From Frisingicoccus sp009929615 (GTDB lineage Bacteria > Bacillota > Clostridia > Lachnospirales > Lachnospiraceae): DNA of 64,000 nt. The translations under genes were made by a program, and so were the position numbers. The notes below the pieces were generated by a model that saw only the letters and a list, made by a program, of their open reading frames with translations, did not search any database and was not told the origin of the DNA. Positions 24,291 through 33,084 of the stretch are shown in pieces. The stretch covers positions 1-64,000 of the forward strand of contig JAQUXR010000003.1 in the NCBI GenBank assembly GCA_028692275.1. Direction: 5' to 3'. Each line of letters starts with the position of its first letter. Position 1 is the stretch's first letter.

Positions 24291-25514
24291 TTAATCTTTA
24301 CGGCGAAGTAAATCAAAGGGCGAAAGTTCCAGACCCAAATCAACATAAATCTTCTGTTTCGGGTGAGGACAGCTCTCAATCTGCTCCCCATTCTCATCTG
24401 TCATTGCCAGAACAGTTACCGTTATATCACTTCCATCCGGCTTCATAACTTCTATGGCGTCACCGACAGAAAACTTATTACGCTGCTCCAGGGCATACAT
24501 ACCTGCATCATTTTTAGAACCAGCCAGCCCCAGATAAGTGTAGGCTTTGATATAGGTATTATTATCGTAAATCTGTGTATCCTGATCCGGTTTTCCAAAG
24601 AAGAATCCTGTGGTAAACTGTCGATAGGTACACTTTGCAATTTCCTCTTTGTAATAATCCATACGGCTTTGGTATAATTCAGGACCTTTAAAATAATCAT
24701 CAATAGCCTGACGATAGGTACGGGTTACAACAGCTACATAAAGCGCTGTTTTCATTCGTCCTTCAATCTTGAAACTATCTATTCCTGCATCTACTAATTC
24801 AGGAATATGCTCGATCATACATAAATCTTTTGAATTGAAAATATAGGTTCCCCGCTCATTCTCATACACCGGAAGATATTCTCCCGGACGGGTTTCCTCC
24901 ACGATGGCATATTTCCACCGGCATGGATGGGTACAGGCTCCCTGATTCGCATCTCTCCCGGTAAAATAGCTGCTCAGCAAACATCTCCCGGAATAAGAAA
25001 TGCACATCGCACCATGAATAAAAGTTTCTATCTCCAAATCTTCCGGAATATTAGCTCTTAAGTCTTTAATCTCCTGTATCGAAAGTTCTCTGGCAGATAC
25101 AACCCTCTTTGCGCCAAGTCCATACCAGAAATTATAAGTCCGGTAATTTGTGTTATTCGCCTGAGTACTGATATGAATCTCTATCTCCGGGCAAATTTCC
25201 TTCGCAATCTGGAATACCCCCGGGTCGGAAATAATCACCGCATCCGGACCAATATCCTTAAGCTCATGGAAATATTCCTCGATGCCATCTAAATCTCCGT
25301 TATGAGCCAGTATATTCGCTGTTACATAGACTTTCGCATGATGTTCATGAGCAAAGGCGATACCCTCTCTCATATCCTCTGATGAAAAGTTTTTAGATTT
25401 GGCACGCAGACTGAATACCTCGCCTCCGATATAAACAGCGTCAGCGCCAAAAATTACGGCAGTTTTCAAAACTTCCAGACTGCTGGCCGGTATTAATAAT
25501 TCAGGTTTTTTCAT
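24291..25514 (-). CDS. U32 family peptidase, TrhP-like tRNA hydroxylation protein
   Basis: A 407-residue U32 protein. The core has PELLIPASSLEVLKTAVIFGADAVYIGG, the family signature ETFIHGAMCISYSGRCLLSSYFTGRDANQGACTHPCRWKY (conserved Cys), and FNSKDLCMIEHIPELVDAGIDSFKIEGRMK. In B. subtilis the neighbours of TrmR are TrhP1/TrhP2, which act in prephenate-dependent 5-hydroxyuridine formation at tRNA position 34. Only one U32 gene is present here. It follows the trmR gene by 4 nt, so a tRNA role is likely. The name peptidase is historical. Confidence 0.88.
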   Translation of the reverse strand: MKKPELLIPASSLEVLKTAVIFGADAVYIGGEVFSLRAKSKNFSSEDMREGIAFAHEHHAKVYVTANILAHNGDLDGIEEYFHELKDIGPDAVIISDPGVFQIAKEICPEIEIHISTQANNTNYRTYNFWYGLGAKRVVSARELSIQEIKDLRANIPEDLEIETFIHGAMCISYSGRCLLSSYFTGRDANQGACTHPCRWKYAIVEETRPGEYLPVYENERGTYIFNSKDLCMIEHIPELVDAGIDSFKIEGRMKTALYVAVVTRTYRQAIDDYFKGPELYQSRMDYYKEEIAKCTYRQFTTGFFFGKPDQDTQIYDNNTYIKAYTYLGLAGSKNDAGMYALEQRNKFSVGDAIEVMKPDGSDITVTVLAMTDENGEQIESCPHPKQKIYVDLGLELSPFDLLRRKD

Positions 25515-25518
25515 ATTC

Positions 25519-26160
25519 TTACTCCTTCACGCTGACTGTCATTCCATCTCCGATAGGCAGAACAATCGTTTCCATGCCCTCCATGTGTTTCAATGTCCAC
25601 AGATAATCCCGCATACGACTGTGTATGGTCCGATTTCGGCGTACAACCGCATATCTTGATTCCACAACATCTCCATCCTGAAGAACATTATCCGATACAA
25701 GGATTCCGCCAGGGGCTAATAATTTCAATACATCTGGAAGAAAATGAATATACTGTCCTTTGGCTGCATCCATGAAAATAAAGTCATAAGGACCTTCTAA
25801 GGTTTTTAACACATCCACAGCATCTCCCTCTAAGAGGGTGATTTGCTTTTCCTTCCCTGCTCGTTTAAAATTCTCTCTGGCAACAGGAATTCTTTTCTCA
25901 AACTTTTCAATCGTTGTTATATGACTATTTTCATCCAGACATTCACTCATCAAAACGGCGGAAAAGCCTATGGCCGTTCCTACTTCCAGGACAGCTCTAG
26001 GCTTTTTTATGTTTAAGAGTACCCTCAGCAGACTCCGGCTCTCCTTACGGATAATCGGAACATAATCCCTGATGGCCTCCTGTTCAATTGTTCGAACCAA
26101 TGGGCTTTCATCTTTATCCAAAGAAAGGATGTAATCCAGCATTCTTTCATCTACAATCAC
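25519..26160 (-). CDS. trmR: tRNA 5-hydroxyuridine methyltransferase TrmR (O-methyltransferase)
   Basis: A 213-residue class I SAM-dependent methyltransferase of the catechol O-methyltransferase type. The SAM motif is AVLEVGTAIGFSAVLMSE and the metal/catalytic region is YDFIFMDAAKGQYIHFLPDVLKLLAPGGILVSDNVL. Placed between an mltG-like gene and a U32 gene, as in B. subtilis yrrL-yrrM-yrrN, it should methylate 5-hydroxyuridine 34 in tRNA. The start is a GTG overlapping the stop of the upstream gene by 4 nt. Confidence 0.88.
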   Translation of the reverse strand: MIVDERMLDYILSLDKDESPLVRTIEQEAIRDYVPIIRKESRSLLRVLLNIKKPRAVLEVGTAIGFSAVLMSECLDENSHITTIEKFEKRIPVARENFKRAGKEKQITLLEGDAVDVLKTLEGPYDFIFMDAAKGQYIHFLPDVLKLLAPGGILVSDNVLQDGDVVESRYAVVRRNRTIHSRMRDYLWTLKHMEGMETIVLPIGDGMTVSVKE

Positions 26161-26618
26161 TGTCCGCCCTCTCCTTCGCCTTCAACTGCTGCCGTCTCGC
26201 CTTCTTCAGCTGATTCTGCTGTTTCAGCTGCCAGCTCCTCTGCTGTCTTCTGCTGTACGACAGAATTTGTTACATCTGACATGACTTCAAGCATCTCATC
26301 CGCAGACATGCTGCCTTTGACGATATAGGTCCCCGGCATTAAAATTGCGTTACCCAGCCTTGCTTTTATAACAAATGCCAATTCACTATTGATGACACCT
26401 TTTTCTTTTAATTCCTTCGCTACCGTCCGGCTTCCTTCTCCGGTTTGAATCTCAATCCGCACTTCTTCATCCGCATATTCGGAAACAACAGGTTCACCAA
26501 ATACTTCATATGAAAAATCATAAGCAAAGGCCCCGGCGCGAAAGAGAATGAAAATAGCTACTACATAGATAATTACATTAACTCCAACGCCTAAAAAGGC
26601 AGAAAGTGCTTTTTTCAT
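26157..26618 (-). CDS. Truncated MltG/YceG-like membrane protein without catalytic domain
   Basis: A 153-residue protein. One N-terminal membrane segment (residues 8-30) is followed by the small LysM-like N-terminal domain of MltG (VRIEIQTGEGSRTVAKELKEKGVIN, AFVIKARLGNAILMPGTYIV). The large transglycosylase domain of full-length MltG, with its catalytic Glu, is missing; instead there is a Glu/Ala-rich tail. It occupies the normal mltG position next to trmR. It may act as a scaffold or regulator in cell-wall synthesis. The gene is clean at both ends, so this is not an obvious frameshift. Confidence 0.8.
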   Translation of the reverse strand: MKKALSAFLGVGVNVIIYVVAIFILFRAGAFAYDFSYEVFGEPVVSEYADEEVRIEIQTGEGSRTVAKELKEKGVINSELAFVIKARLGNAILMPGTYIVKGSMSADEMLEVMSDVTNSVVQQKTAEELAAETAESAEEGETAAVEGEGEGGQ

Positions 26619-26632
26619 GTCTGTTTCCTCCT

Positions 26633-26977
26633 CTAGTTCTCTAAAAACGAAACATCTATATCCAGACTGTCATACATCCGGTCTGTCACCTGATTCATCA
26701 TCTGTGCCAGTCCCTGTTCCGCTGTCAGAAATTCTCTTACATCTGAATTATCCAGAATATCCCCGTATTCCATATTCAAAGCTTCCAGCCGGTCCATATC
26801 CTCCGGCTCTTCCGGTTTATTCTGTATTGCAAAACATGCTTTTCGAAATTCATTCACTCTCCGGCTCAACGTCTCATCTTTCTGAATCTTTATCTGAAGG
26901 CGTCGGTATTGATTATAAACATTGGTTTGCTTAATCGTCCTTATGAGCTGCCTGGTCTGATATTCTACGTTTCTCAT
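26633..26977 (-). CDS. YlbF family protein
   Basis: A 114-residue helical protein of the YlbF/YmcA family: TRQLIRTIKQTNVYNQYRRL, RVNEFRKACFAIQNKP and EFLTAEQGLAQMMNQVTDRMYDSLDI. In B. subtilis, YlbF, YmcA and YaaT form a complex that controls RNase Y-dependent mRNA maturation. It is close to the RNase J gene, which supports an RNA-processing context, and 14 nt before the MltG-like gene. Confidence 0.85.
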   Translation of the reverse strand: MRNVEYQTRQLIRTIKQTNVYNQYRRLQIKIQKDETLSRRVNEFRKACFAIQNKPEEPEDMDRLEALNMEYGDILDNSDVREFLTAEQGLAQMMNQVTDRMYDSLDIDVSFLEN

Positions 26978-27067
26978 CGTCTACCAGCCCTTTCTCACGC
27001 ATATTTATAATGGCAATGTTAACCACTAACATTACCATTATAAAGAATTCTTTTTAATTTATCAAGT

Positions 27068-28750
27068 CTAAACATCTACTTCCATAATAACAGGAAGAAT
27101 CATTGGATTACGTTTCGTCTGTTTCCATACATAATCACTCAGGGTGTCACGAATGACACTTTTGATTTTACTCCAGTCATTCACTTTTCCATCAAGACAT
27201 TTAGATACTGCCTGGTCCACTGCCTTTCGGGCATCTTCCATAAGCATCTCTGACTCTCTGACATAAACAAAACCTCTGGATACAATATCCGGGCCTGCTA
27301 AGAGACGGTTATCATGACGGGAAAGGGTCAGAACAACAATTAAAAGTCCATTCTGGGACAACATCTGACGGTCTCTGAGGACAATGTTTCCAACGTCTCC
27401 AACACCGAGTCCATCGACCATAATGCCGCCGTGAGGCACCTGTCCGACAATCTTCGCACTCTCATCCTTGAATTCCAAAACATTTCCTGAAGAAAGAACA
27501 ATAATATGATCCTTCGGAATTCCCATTGTCTCAGCCAGTTTGGCATGAGCTTTCAGATGGCGGTACTCACCATGTACAGGAATTGCATACTTTGGATGTG
27601 TCAACGCATAAATCAGTTTAATCTCTTCAGCACAGGCATGTCCCGAAACATGAGTATCCTGGAAAATAACCTCTGCACCTTTGCGGAAAAGTTCATTGAT
27701 AATATTCGATACTGCTTTTTCATTTCCCGGAATAGGACTGGAACTAAATACAATCGTATCTCCCGGTTTAATAGAAATCCGACGATGTGTGCTGTTTGCC
27801 ATTCTTGAAAGAGCTGCCATGGTTTCGCCCTGGCTGCCTGTCGTAATAAGCACCAGCTTATCATCTGGATAATTTTTCATATGGTCAATGTCGATTAATG
27901 TATCATTCGGTATCTGAATATATCCTAATTCGGAAGCGATGCCAATGATATTCACCATGCTTCGTCCTTCTACAATAACTTTTCTTCCAAATTTATAAGC
28001 AGAATTAATAATCTGCTGCACACGGTCTACATTTGAAGCAAAGGTTGCCACAATAATACGACCGCTGCGATGTTCATCAAAAATATGGTCAATAGCCTGT
28101 CCAACGGTACGCTCCGAATTCGTAAATCCAGGCCGTTCCGCATTCGTACTATCCATCATAACAGCAAGAACACCTTTTTTGCCAAGTTCAGCAAATCGCT
28201 GTAAATCAATACTCTGTCCAAAAACAGGCGTATAATCAATCTTAAAGTCACCTGTATGAACAATAATACCTTCCGGTGTATAAATTGCCAATGCTGCTGC
28301 ATCTGCAATACTATGGTTGGTTTTAATAAATTCAATACGGAAGCATCCCAAATTAATAGACTGGCCATGTTTAATGACTTTTCTCCGGGTTGATTTCATC
28401 AGATTATGTTCCTGTAATTTATGCTCGATAATGCCCATAGTCAGCTTTGTCGCATAAACCGGGACATTCACTTTTTTCAAAATATATGGCAATGCACCAA
28501 TATGGTCCTCATGACCATGGGTAATAACAAAGCCTTTAACCTTGTCAATGTTGTTCTCAAGATAAGTAACATCCGGGATAACCAGGTCAATTCCCAACAT
28601 ATCGTCTGCTGGAAAAGAGAGACCACAGTCTACCACAATAATGCTATCATCATACTCAAAGGCTGTAATATTCATTCCAATGCTTTCCAGTCCGCCCAAT
28701 GGAATAATTTTCAAACCTTCATTTTCTTTCTTTAATACTTTCGCTTTCAA
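27068..28750 (-). CDS. rnj: Ribonuclease J
   Basis: About 560 residues of the beta-CASP metallo-beta-lactamase family. The metal motif is THGHEDHIGAL, with later His in NHSIADAAALAIYTPEG and the beta-CASP motif C ending in VHGEYRHLKAHAKLAE. RNase J is a 5'-3' exo- and endoribonuclease central to mRNA decay and rRNA maturation. GGAGG lies 8 nt before a TTG at 28750 (protein MKAKVLKKENEG), so TTG is chosen over a GTG at 28759 that overlaps the site. A YlbF gene follows. Confidence 0.9.
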   Translation of the reverse strand: MKAKVLKKENEGLKIIPLGGLESIGMNITAFEYDDSIIVVDCGLSFPADDMLGIDLVIPDVTYLENNIDKVKGFVITHGHEDHIGALPYILKKVNVPVYATKLTMGIIEHKLQEHNLMKSTRRKVIKHGQSINLGCFRIEFIKTNHSIADAAALAIYTPEGIIVHTGDFKIDYTPVFGQSIDLQRFAELGKKGVLAVMMDSTNAERPGFTNSERTVGQAIDHIFDEHRSGRIIVATFASNVDRVQQIINSAYKFGRKVIVEGRSMVNIIGIASELGYIQIPNDTLIDIDHMKNYPDDKLVLITTGSQGETMAALSRMANSTHRRISIKPGDTIVFSSSPIPGNEKAVSNIINELFRKGAEVIFQDTHVSGHACAEEIKLIYALTHPKYAIPVHGEYRHLKAHAKLAETMGIPKDHIIVLSSGNVLEFKDESAKIVGQVPHGGIMVDGLGVGDVGNIVLRDRQMLSQNGLLIVVLTLSRHDNRLLAGPDIVSRGFVYVRESEMLMEDARKAVDQAVSKCLDGKVNDWSKIKSVIRDTLSDYVWKQTKRNPMILPVIMEVDV

Positions 28751-29033
28751 TACTCGCACCTCCGTTAATTTAAAGGCTGTGCTATATCAGGAAAGAATCC
28801 GAACCAATTGTTATTCTTTTTTTAATCCGCTCCACAATCTTTACAAATCCAAATACTAAATTATATAAAATATATTTCACGATAACTGACCTGAATAAGC
28901 TTATACCGTACACTTCTTATTCAATTTCAGGCTTAACACGACCAATTGTCCAAACTCATTCCCGATATACCCACAGCAAATGCGATACGCTCTCTAAAGC
29001 CTATCGTCACACACCTGTTATATCCAGGCTTTT

Positions 29034-29309
29034 CTATTGCATTTCAATATCAATGTCTTCTAATATTTCCGAAAAGACCTTTGAAATAGCTTCCAGTTCA
29101 TCCATATCTTCAATATCGCTGTAAACTACGTCTTCAGCATCTTCTTCATTCACAGTTTCCTTTAAAATAAAAGCATCCGCTTCATCATCCATTGAATCTG
29201 TAACTAATATATAATTAACGTCGTTGATTCGTGTCTGCTCAACTACGTAAAATTCGATTTCTTCATCTGTATCTGTAACAAATACGATTTTTTCAGCTTT
29301 TTCTGCCAT
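29034..29309 (-). CDS. DUF1292 family protein (YrzB-like)
   Basis: A 91-residue acidic protein: IVFVTDTDEEIEFYVVEQTRINDVNYILV and DDEADAFILKE are typical of DUF1292. Its function is unknown, but it is nearly always next to ruvX and ireB in Firmicutes, as here; its ATG directly follows the ruvX stop. After it lie 283 nt without a gene, up to the RNase J start, holding an 8-bp inverted repeat (TGAATAAG/CTTATTCA) and a TATAAT without a clear -35. Confidence 0.88.
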   Translation of the reverse strand: MAEKAEKIVFVTDTDEEIEFYVVEQTRINDVNYILVTDSMDDEADAFILKETVNEEDAEDVVYSDIEDMDELEAISKVFSEILEDIDIEMQ

Positions 29310-29753
29310 CTAAATACTCCTATCTTCCTGGTCGTGGCTCATTCGTTCCAAATAAGTCTGCAGAATAAAAGCTGCAGCCATCTTATCCACGTACTCTTTC
29401 CGGTTTTCCCGGCGAACGCCACCCTCCATAAGAATCCGTTCTGCGGAGACTGTACTCATCCGCTCATCCTGTAAAATAACAGGAATTCCAATACGCCGTT
29501 CCAGCATAGCCTTAAACTCTTCCGTTTTGGCACACCGGTCTCCGGCTTCATTATTCATGTGCTTCGGATAACCGAGCACAATACTTTCCGCACCATAGGT
29601 ACGTACCAGTTCTTCAATTCGCGCCAGGGTTTTACGTAACTTATTCTCCTCTTTTCTGGAGATTGTTTCTAACGCCTGTGCAGTCCATCCTAATTCGTCG
29701 CTCACTGCGACACCTACGGTCTTTGACCCATAATCTAATCCTATTATCCGCAT
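29310..29753 (-). CDS. ruvX: Holliday junction resolvase-like protein RuvX (YqgF)
   Basis: A 147-residue RNase H-fold protein. MRIIGLDYGSKTVGVAVSD carries the first catalytic Asp, GYPKHMN the conserved loop, DERMSTV the Glu, and DKMAAAFIL the last Asp. YqgF/RuvX proteins process the 5' end of pre-16S rRNA and may cut junctions. It sits between ireB and the DUF1292 gene in the usual order. Confidence 0.93.
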   Translation of the reverse strand: MRIIGLDYGSKTVGVAVSDELGWTAQALETISRKEENKLRKTLARIEELVRTYGAESIVLGYPKHMNNEAGDRCAKTEEFKAMLERRIGIPVILQDERMSTVSAERILMEGGVRRENRKEYVDKMAAAFILQTYLERMSHDQEDRSI

Positions 29754-29757
29754 ATGA

Positions 29758-30018
29758 CTACTTCAAATTCACGTCAATATAACTTTTCAGAAGTTCTTCA
29801 AGCAGTTCATCCCGCTCGACCTTCATAATCAGATATCTGGCATTCTTATAACTCGTCACATAGGTTGGGTCTCCGGACATAATGTATCCGACAATCTGGC
29901 TCACCGGGTTGTAGCCCTTCTCCGTCAATGCAATATAAACGGCTTCCAAAATGTCTTTTACAGCAATATCAGCATCATTGCTTACTTTAAAATACTGTGT
30001 ATTTCCCATGTTTTCCAT
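29758..30018 (-). CDS. IreB family regulatory phosphoprotein
   Basis: An 86-residue helical protein: VKDILEAVYIALTEKGYNPVSQIVGYIMSGDPTYVTSYKNAR is the family signature. In Enterococcus, IreB is phosphorylated by the PASTA kinase IreK and affects cephalosporin resistance. It starts the ireB-ruvX-DUF1292 group. Confidence 0.93.
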   Translation of the reverse strand: MENMGNTQYFKVSNDADIAVKDILEAVYIALTEKGYNPVSQIVGYIMSGDPTYVTSYKNARYLIMKVERDELLEELLKSYIDVNLK

Positions 30019-30089
30019 AAAATCACTTCCTTAAACAACTATTCTTCCCTTACACTTACTCACTATATTAATATAAATCATGAAATAAT

Positions 30090-31406
30090 TCAATCAATTA
30101 TTTCACAAAACACAAAATCTTCATGGTTTCCCCCTGTCATACGACAGTTTATAATATCATTCGACTTGATTTTGTCTGATTTTATCCCACACTTTATATA
30201 TTCCTGACTATGGCCTGTCCACACCGGCCCGTTTTCTGACTGAATTTCCTCTTCAATAAGAACCTTTAAAACTTTATCGCCGCAGTCTCGCCGATAATCC
30301 TCAGCCATTTTTTTACCCAGTTCCAAAAGAACTGCACTCCGCTGAGTTTTAATCCGCTCATCTACCTGTTCTGGCATCTGAGCCGCCTTTGTCCCTTTTC
30401 TCGGGGAGTATTTGAAAATGTGCATTTCTGCAAAATGAATATCTTCTAAGAAACTCTTTGTATCCTGAAACTCTTCTTCGGTTTCTCCCGGGAATCCGAC
30501 GATAACATCCGTAGTAAAGGCCGGTCTGTCAAAATATCTGCCAAGCAGTTCACATCGTGCTTTATAATCCTCCGGTGTATAATGCCGATTCATTCTCTTA
30601 AGTGTAGCTTCGCAGCCACTCTGAAGAGACAAATGAAAATGAGGACAAATCTGTTTAATTTTCACCAGCCGTTTTACAAATTCCTCTGTAATAATTCCCG
30701 GCTCCAGAGAACCGAAGCGTATCCGTTCAATGCCTGTAATTTCAGATAAATTTTCAACCAAGTCGATGAGTCCCGCCTGACTGTCTTTGAAATCTGTGCC
30801 ATAGGAGGAAATATGAATACCTGTCAGAACAATTTCTTTATACCCTGAATCGGCCAAAGCACTTACTTCTTTCAGAATATCTTCCATCTTACGACTCCGG
30901 ACTCTTCCACGGGCAAAGGGAATGATGCAATAAGAACAGAACTGATTACATCCATCCTGAATTTTAATATAGGCCCGGGTATGCTCAGATACCTTTGTAA
31001 TGCCCATTGTTTCATAATCACTGGTATGGTTAATGTCAATTAAATTGACGGTTTTATCCCGATGGGCGATAAATTCTTCCACCATGGACAATATCTGCCC
31101 TTTACAGTTGTTTCCTACAATCAAATCAATCGCTTCATCTGCCTCCGCTGCCTCCGCTGATGCCTGAACATAGCATCCGGCGGCTACAATAACGCTATTT
31201 GGATTCTGTTTTCTGGCTCTATGGAGCATCTGCCGTGATTTCCGATCCGCCATATTGGTTACCGTACATGTATTAATCACATAAACATCTGCATTTTCGT
31301 GAAACCCTTTCACTTCATAACCCGCCTTTTGGAAGATTTCTTCCATCGCATCTGTTTCATATTGATTTACTTTACAGCCAAGGGTGCAGAATGCAACACT
31401 TTTCAT
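30090..31406 (-). CDS. mtaB: tRNA t6A37 methylthiotransferase MtaB
   Basis: A 438-residue radical SAM methylthiotransferase. The N-terminal domain has TLGCKVNQYETDAM with Fe-S Cys (further Cys in VINTCTV and AAGCYVQ), the radical SAM cluster is CNQFCSYCIIPFARGRVRS, and a TRAM domain forms the C-terminus. It converts t6A37 to ms2t6A37 in tRNAs that read ANN codons. It is usually near rsmE and prmA in Firmicutes; here the HPr-like, thiI and nifS genes intervene. Confidence 0.93.
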   Translation of the reverse strand: MKSVAFCTLGCKVNQYETDAMEEIFQKAGYEVKGFHENADVYVINTCTVTNMADRKSRQMLHRARKQNPNSVIVAAGCYVQASAEAAEADEAIDLIVGNNCKGQILSMVEEFIAHRDKTVNLIDINHTSDYETMGITKVSEHTRAYIKIQDGCNQFCSYCIIPFARGRVRSRKMEDILKEVSALADSGYKEIVLTGIHISSYGTDFKDSQAGLIDLVENLSEITGIERIRFGSLEPGIITEEFVKRLVKIKQICPHFHLSLQSGCEATLKRMNRHYTPEDYKARCELLGRYFDRPAFTTDVIVGFPGETEEEFQDTKSFLEDIHFAEMHIFKYSPRKGTKAAQMPEQVDERIKTQRSAVLLELGKKMAEDYRRDCGDKVLKVLIEEEIQSENGPVWTGHSQEYIKCGIKSDKIKSNDIINCRMTGGNHEDFVFCEIID

Positions 31407-31523
31407 TTGATTTCCTCCAGATATTATTTTCTGACAATTTGTTTATTTATTCGCCATTATTCGTTTTCTATTTTGTATATACATTTAAATTATGTTAATT
31501 TTAAATTAATTCCCGTAATTGCG

Positions 31524-31552
31524 TTGACTTTTCCTCTGATTAATTGTACTAT
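31524..31552 (+). promoter_or_regulatory. Promoter of the HPr-like gene
   Basis: TTGACT, a 17-nt spacer and TACTAT on the plus strand, about 50 nt before the ATG at 31602. Confidence 0.7.
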
Positions 31553-31601
31553 ATAACTATACAAACAACAAAATTTAGCACATCTCAGGGAGGGTATTCC
31601 A

Positions 31602-31835
31602 ATGCACACAGTTCAAATTCATCTTAATTCAATCGATAAAGTCAAAGCTTTTGTCAATTCTGTTAATCGATTTAACACAGAATTTGATTTAGTTTCCGGA
31701 CGCTATATTATCGATGCAAAGTCCATCATGGGAATTTTCAGTCTGGACTTATCCAAACCAATGAATCTTAATATTTATAATGAAAATGCCGATGATATCA
31801 TGGAAAGCTTAGAGCCTTTCCTTATAACACAATAA
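31602..31835 (+). CDS. HPr-like protein lacking the phosphorylatable histidine
   Basis: A 77-residue HPr-fold protein. The region around Ser41 (AKSIMGIFSLDL) matches the regulatory Ser46 site of HPr, target of HPr kinase. The His15 loop (GxHARPA) is missing: the aligned segment reads NSIDKVKAF. It therefore cannot pass phosphate in the PTS and more resembles a Crh-type signalling protein. It has an AGGGAGG site, its own promoter and terminator, and is convergent with thiI. Confidence 0.82.
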   Translation: MHTVQIHLNSIDKVKAFVNSVNRFNTEFDLVSGRYIIDAKSIMGIFSLDLSKPMNLNIYNENADDIMESLEPFLITQ

Positions 31836-31841
31836 ATTTTT

Positions 31842-31877
31842 AGAGGGTCCCCATTCCAGGGTGCCCTCTTTTTTTGT
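31842..31877 (+). terminator. Terminator of the HPr-like gene
   Basis: AGAGGG/CCCTCT stem with inner CCC/GGG pairing, followed by TTTTTTT on the plus strand. Confidence 0.85.
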
Positions 31878-31902
31878 CTTTTCAGAGCATTTCTTTAAAT
31901 TA

Positions 31903-33084
31903 TTATTCAGCCTCACACATAATCACTTCACGGCCATTTACAGATTCATCCAGCATACCATCAATAATCTCTGCCAGATGATGTTCCGAGCGTTCAATAA
32001 CACGGATATTTGGTTTCGTTACCGGATGCTTTGCTACAAAAATGGTACAACAGTCTTCAAAAGGCTGTATAGATGTTTCAAAGGCACCGATTTTCTCAGA
32101 TATCTCTACAATATCATTTTTATCAAAACCAATCACCGGACGAAATACAGGCATGGTACATACGGCGTTCGTAGCTGCCAGACTCTGAAGTGTCTGACTT
32201 GCCACCTGTCCAATACTCTCACCGGTAATCAATCCCAATGCTCCATCCTCTCTGGCAATCCGTTCTGCAATCTTCATCATATAACGGCGCATAATAATCG
32301 TCAGTTCATCATGTGGGCATTTCTCATAAATAGCCAGCTGAATATCCGTAAAATTAATGACATTCAATTTAACAGGCCCTGCATAACGCGCAACGATCTT
32401 AGCTAAATCTACAACTTTCTTCTTTGCCCGCTCGCTTGTATAAGGTGGTGCATGAAAATATGTGGCATCAATAACAACGCCTCTTTTAGCAATCATATAT
32501 CCGGCAACCGGACTATCAATACCACCGGATAAGAGCAGCATCGCCTTACCATTGGTTCCCACTGGCATTCCGCCTGGTCCTTTTATGCTTTTGGAATAGA
32601 TATAAGTCTTTTCACGGACTTCAATATTCAGTAGAACATCCGGCTTATGCACATCTACAGACATCTCCGGAAATTTTTCCAGAAGATACTCACCCATATC
32701 TGCATTAATCTCCATGGATTTTTTAGGATAGCGTTTATCCGCCCGCCGGGAATCCACTTTAAAGGTAAAATGTTTATCCTCATAGGCCGCATCCATATAC
32801 TCACCAACAACTTTGGTTAAATTATCCCATGACGGGTCATCGCAGATAACAACCGGACAAATGGCAACAATACCAAAAACCCGTGTTAAAGCATCGACAA
32901 CCTGGTCATAATCATAGTCTTCTAACATATGAACGTAAATACGCCCCTGCTGTTTTGTTACATCAAAAGCTGCTGCATCTTTCAATGCATACTTAATCTG
33001 CCGGATTAACGCATCCTCAAAAAGGTAACGATTCTTCCCTTTAATACCAATTTCACCATACTTTATCAAAAAAGCCTTAAACAT
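31903..33084 (-). CDS. thiI: tRNA 4-thiouridine synthetase ThiI
   Basis: About 393 residues. The N-terminal ferredoxin-like and THUMP domains are followed by the PP-loop AMLLLSGGIDSPVAGYM and conserved GESIGQVASQTL. It lacks the C-terminal rhodanese domain of the E. coli enzyme, as in B. subtilis, where an adjacent cysteine desulfurase (NifZ) gives sulfur directly. The ATG overlaps the desulfurase stop (TAATG), so the two are coupled; a longer frame to 33150 lies inside that gene and is rejected. Confidence 0.92.
   Translation of the reverse strand: MFKAFLIKYGEIGIKGKNRYLFEDALIRQIKYALKDAAAFDVTKQQGRIYVHMLEDYDYDQVVDALTRVFGIVAICPVVICDDPSWDNLTKVVGEYMDAAYEDKHFTFKVDSRRADKRYPKKSMEINADMGEYLLEKFPEMSVDVHKPDVLLNIEVREKTYIYSKSIKGPGGMPVGTNGKAMLLLSGGIDSPVAGYMIAKRGVVIDATYFHAPPYTSERAKKKVVDLAKIVARYAGPVKLNVINFTDIQLAIYEKCPHDELTIIMRRYMMKIAERIAREDGALGLITGESIGQVASQTLQSLAATNAVCTMPVFRPVIGFDKNDIVEISEKIGAFETSIQPFEDCCTIFVAKHPVTKPNIRVIERSEHHLAEIIDGMLDESVNGREVIMCEAE

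Noticed and set aside
26157..26618. Frameshift truncation of a full-length mltG
   Set aside because: The stop overlaps the trmR start (GTGA) and no catalytic-domain remnant appears in other frames downstream.
28751..29033. Possible missing gene (for example fur) between DUF1292 and RNase J
   Set aside because: All frames are short and broken; only a short inverted repeat and a TATAAT without a good -35 are visible.
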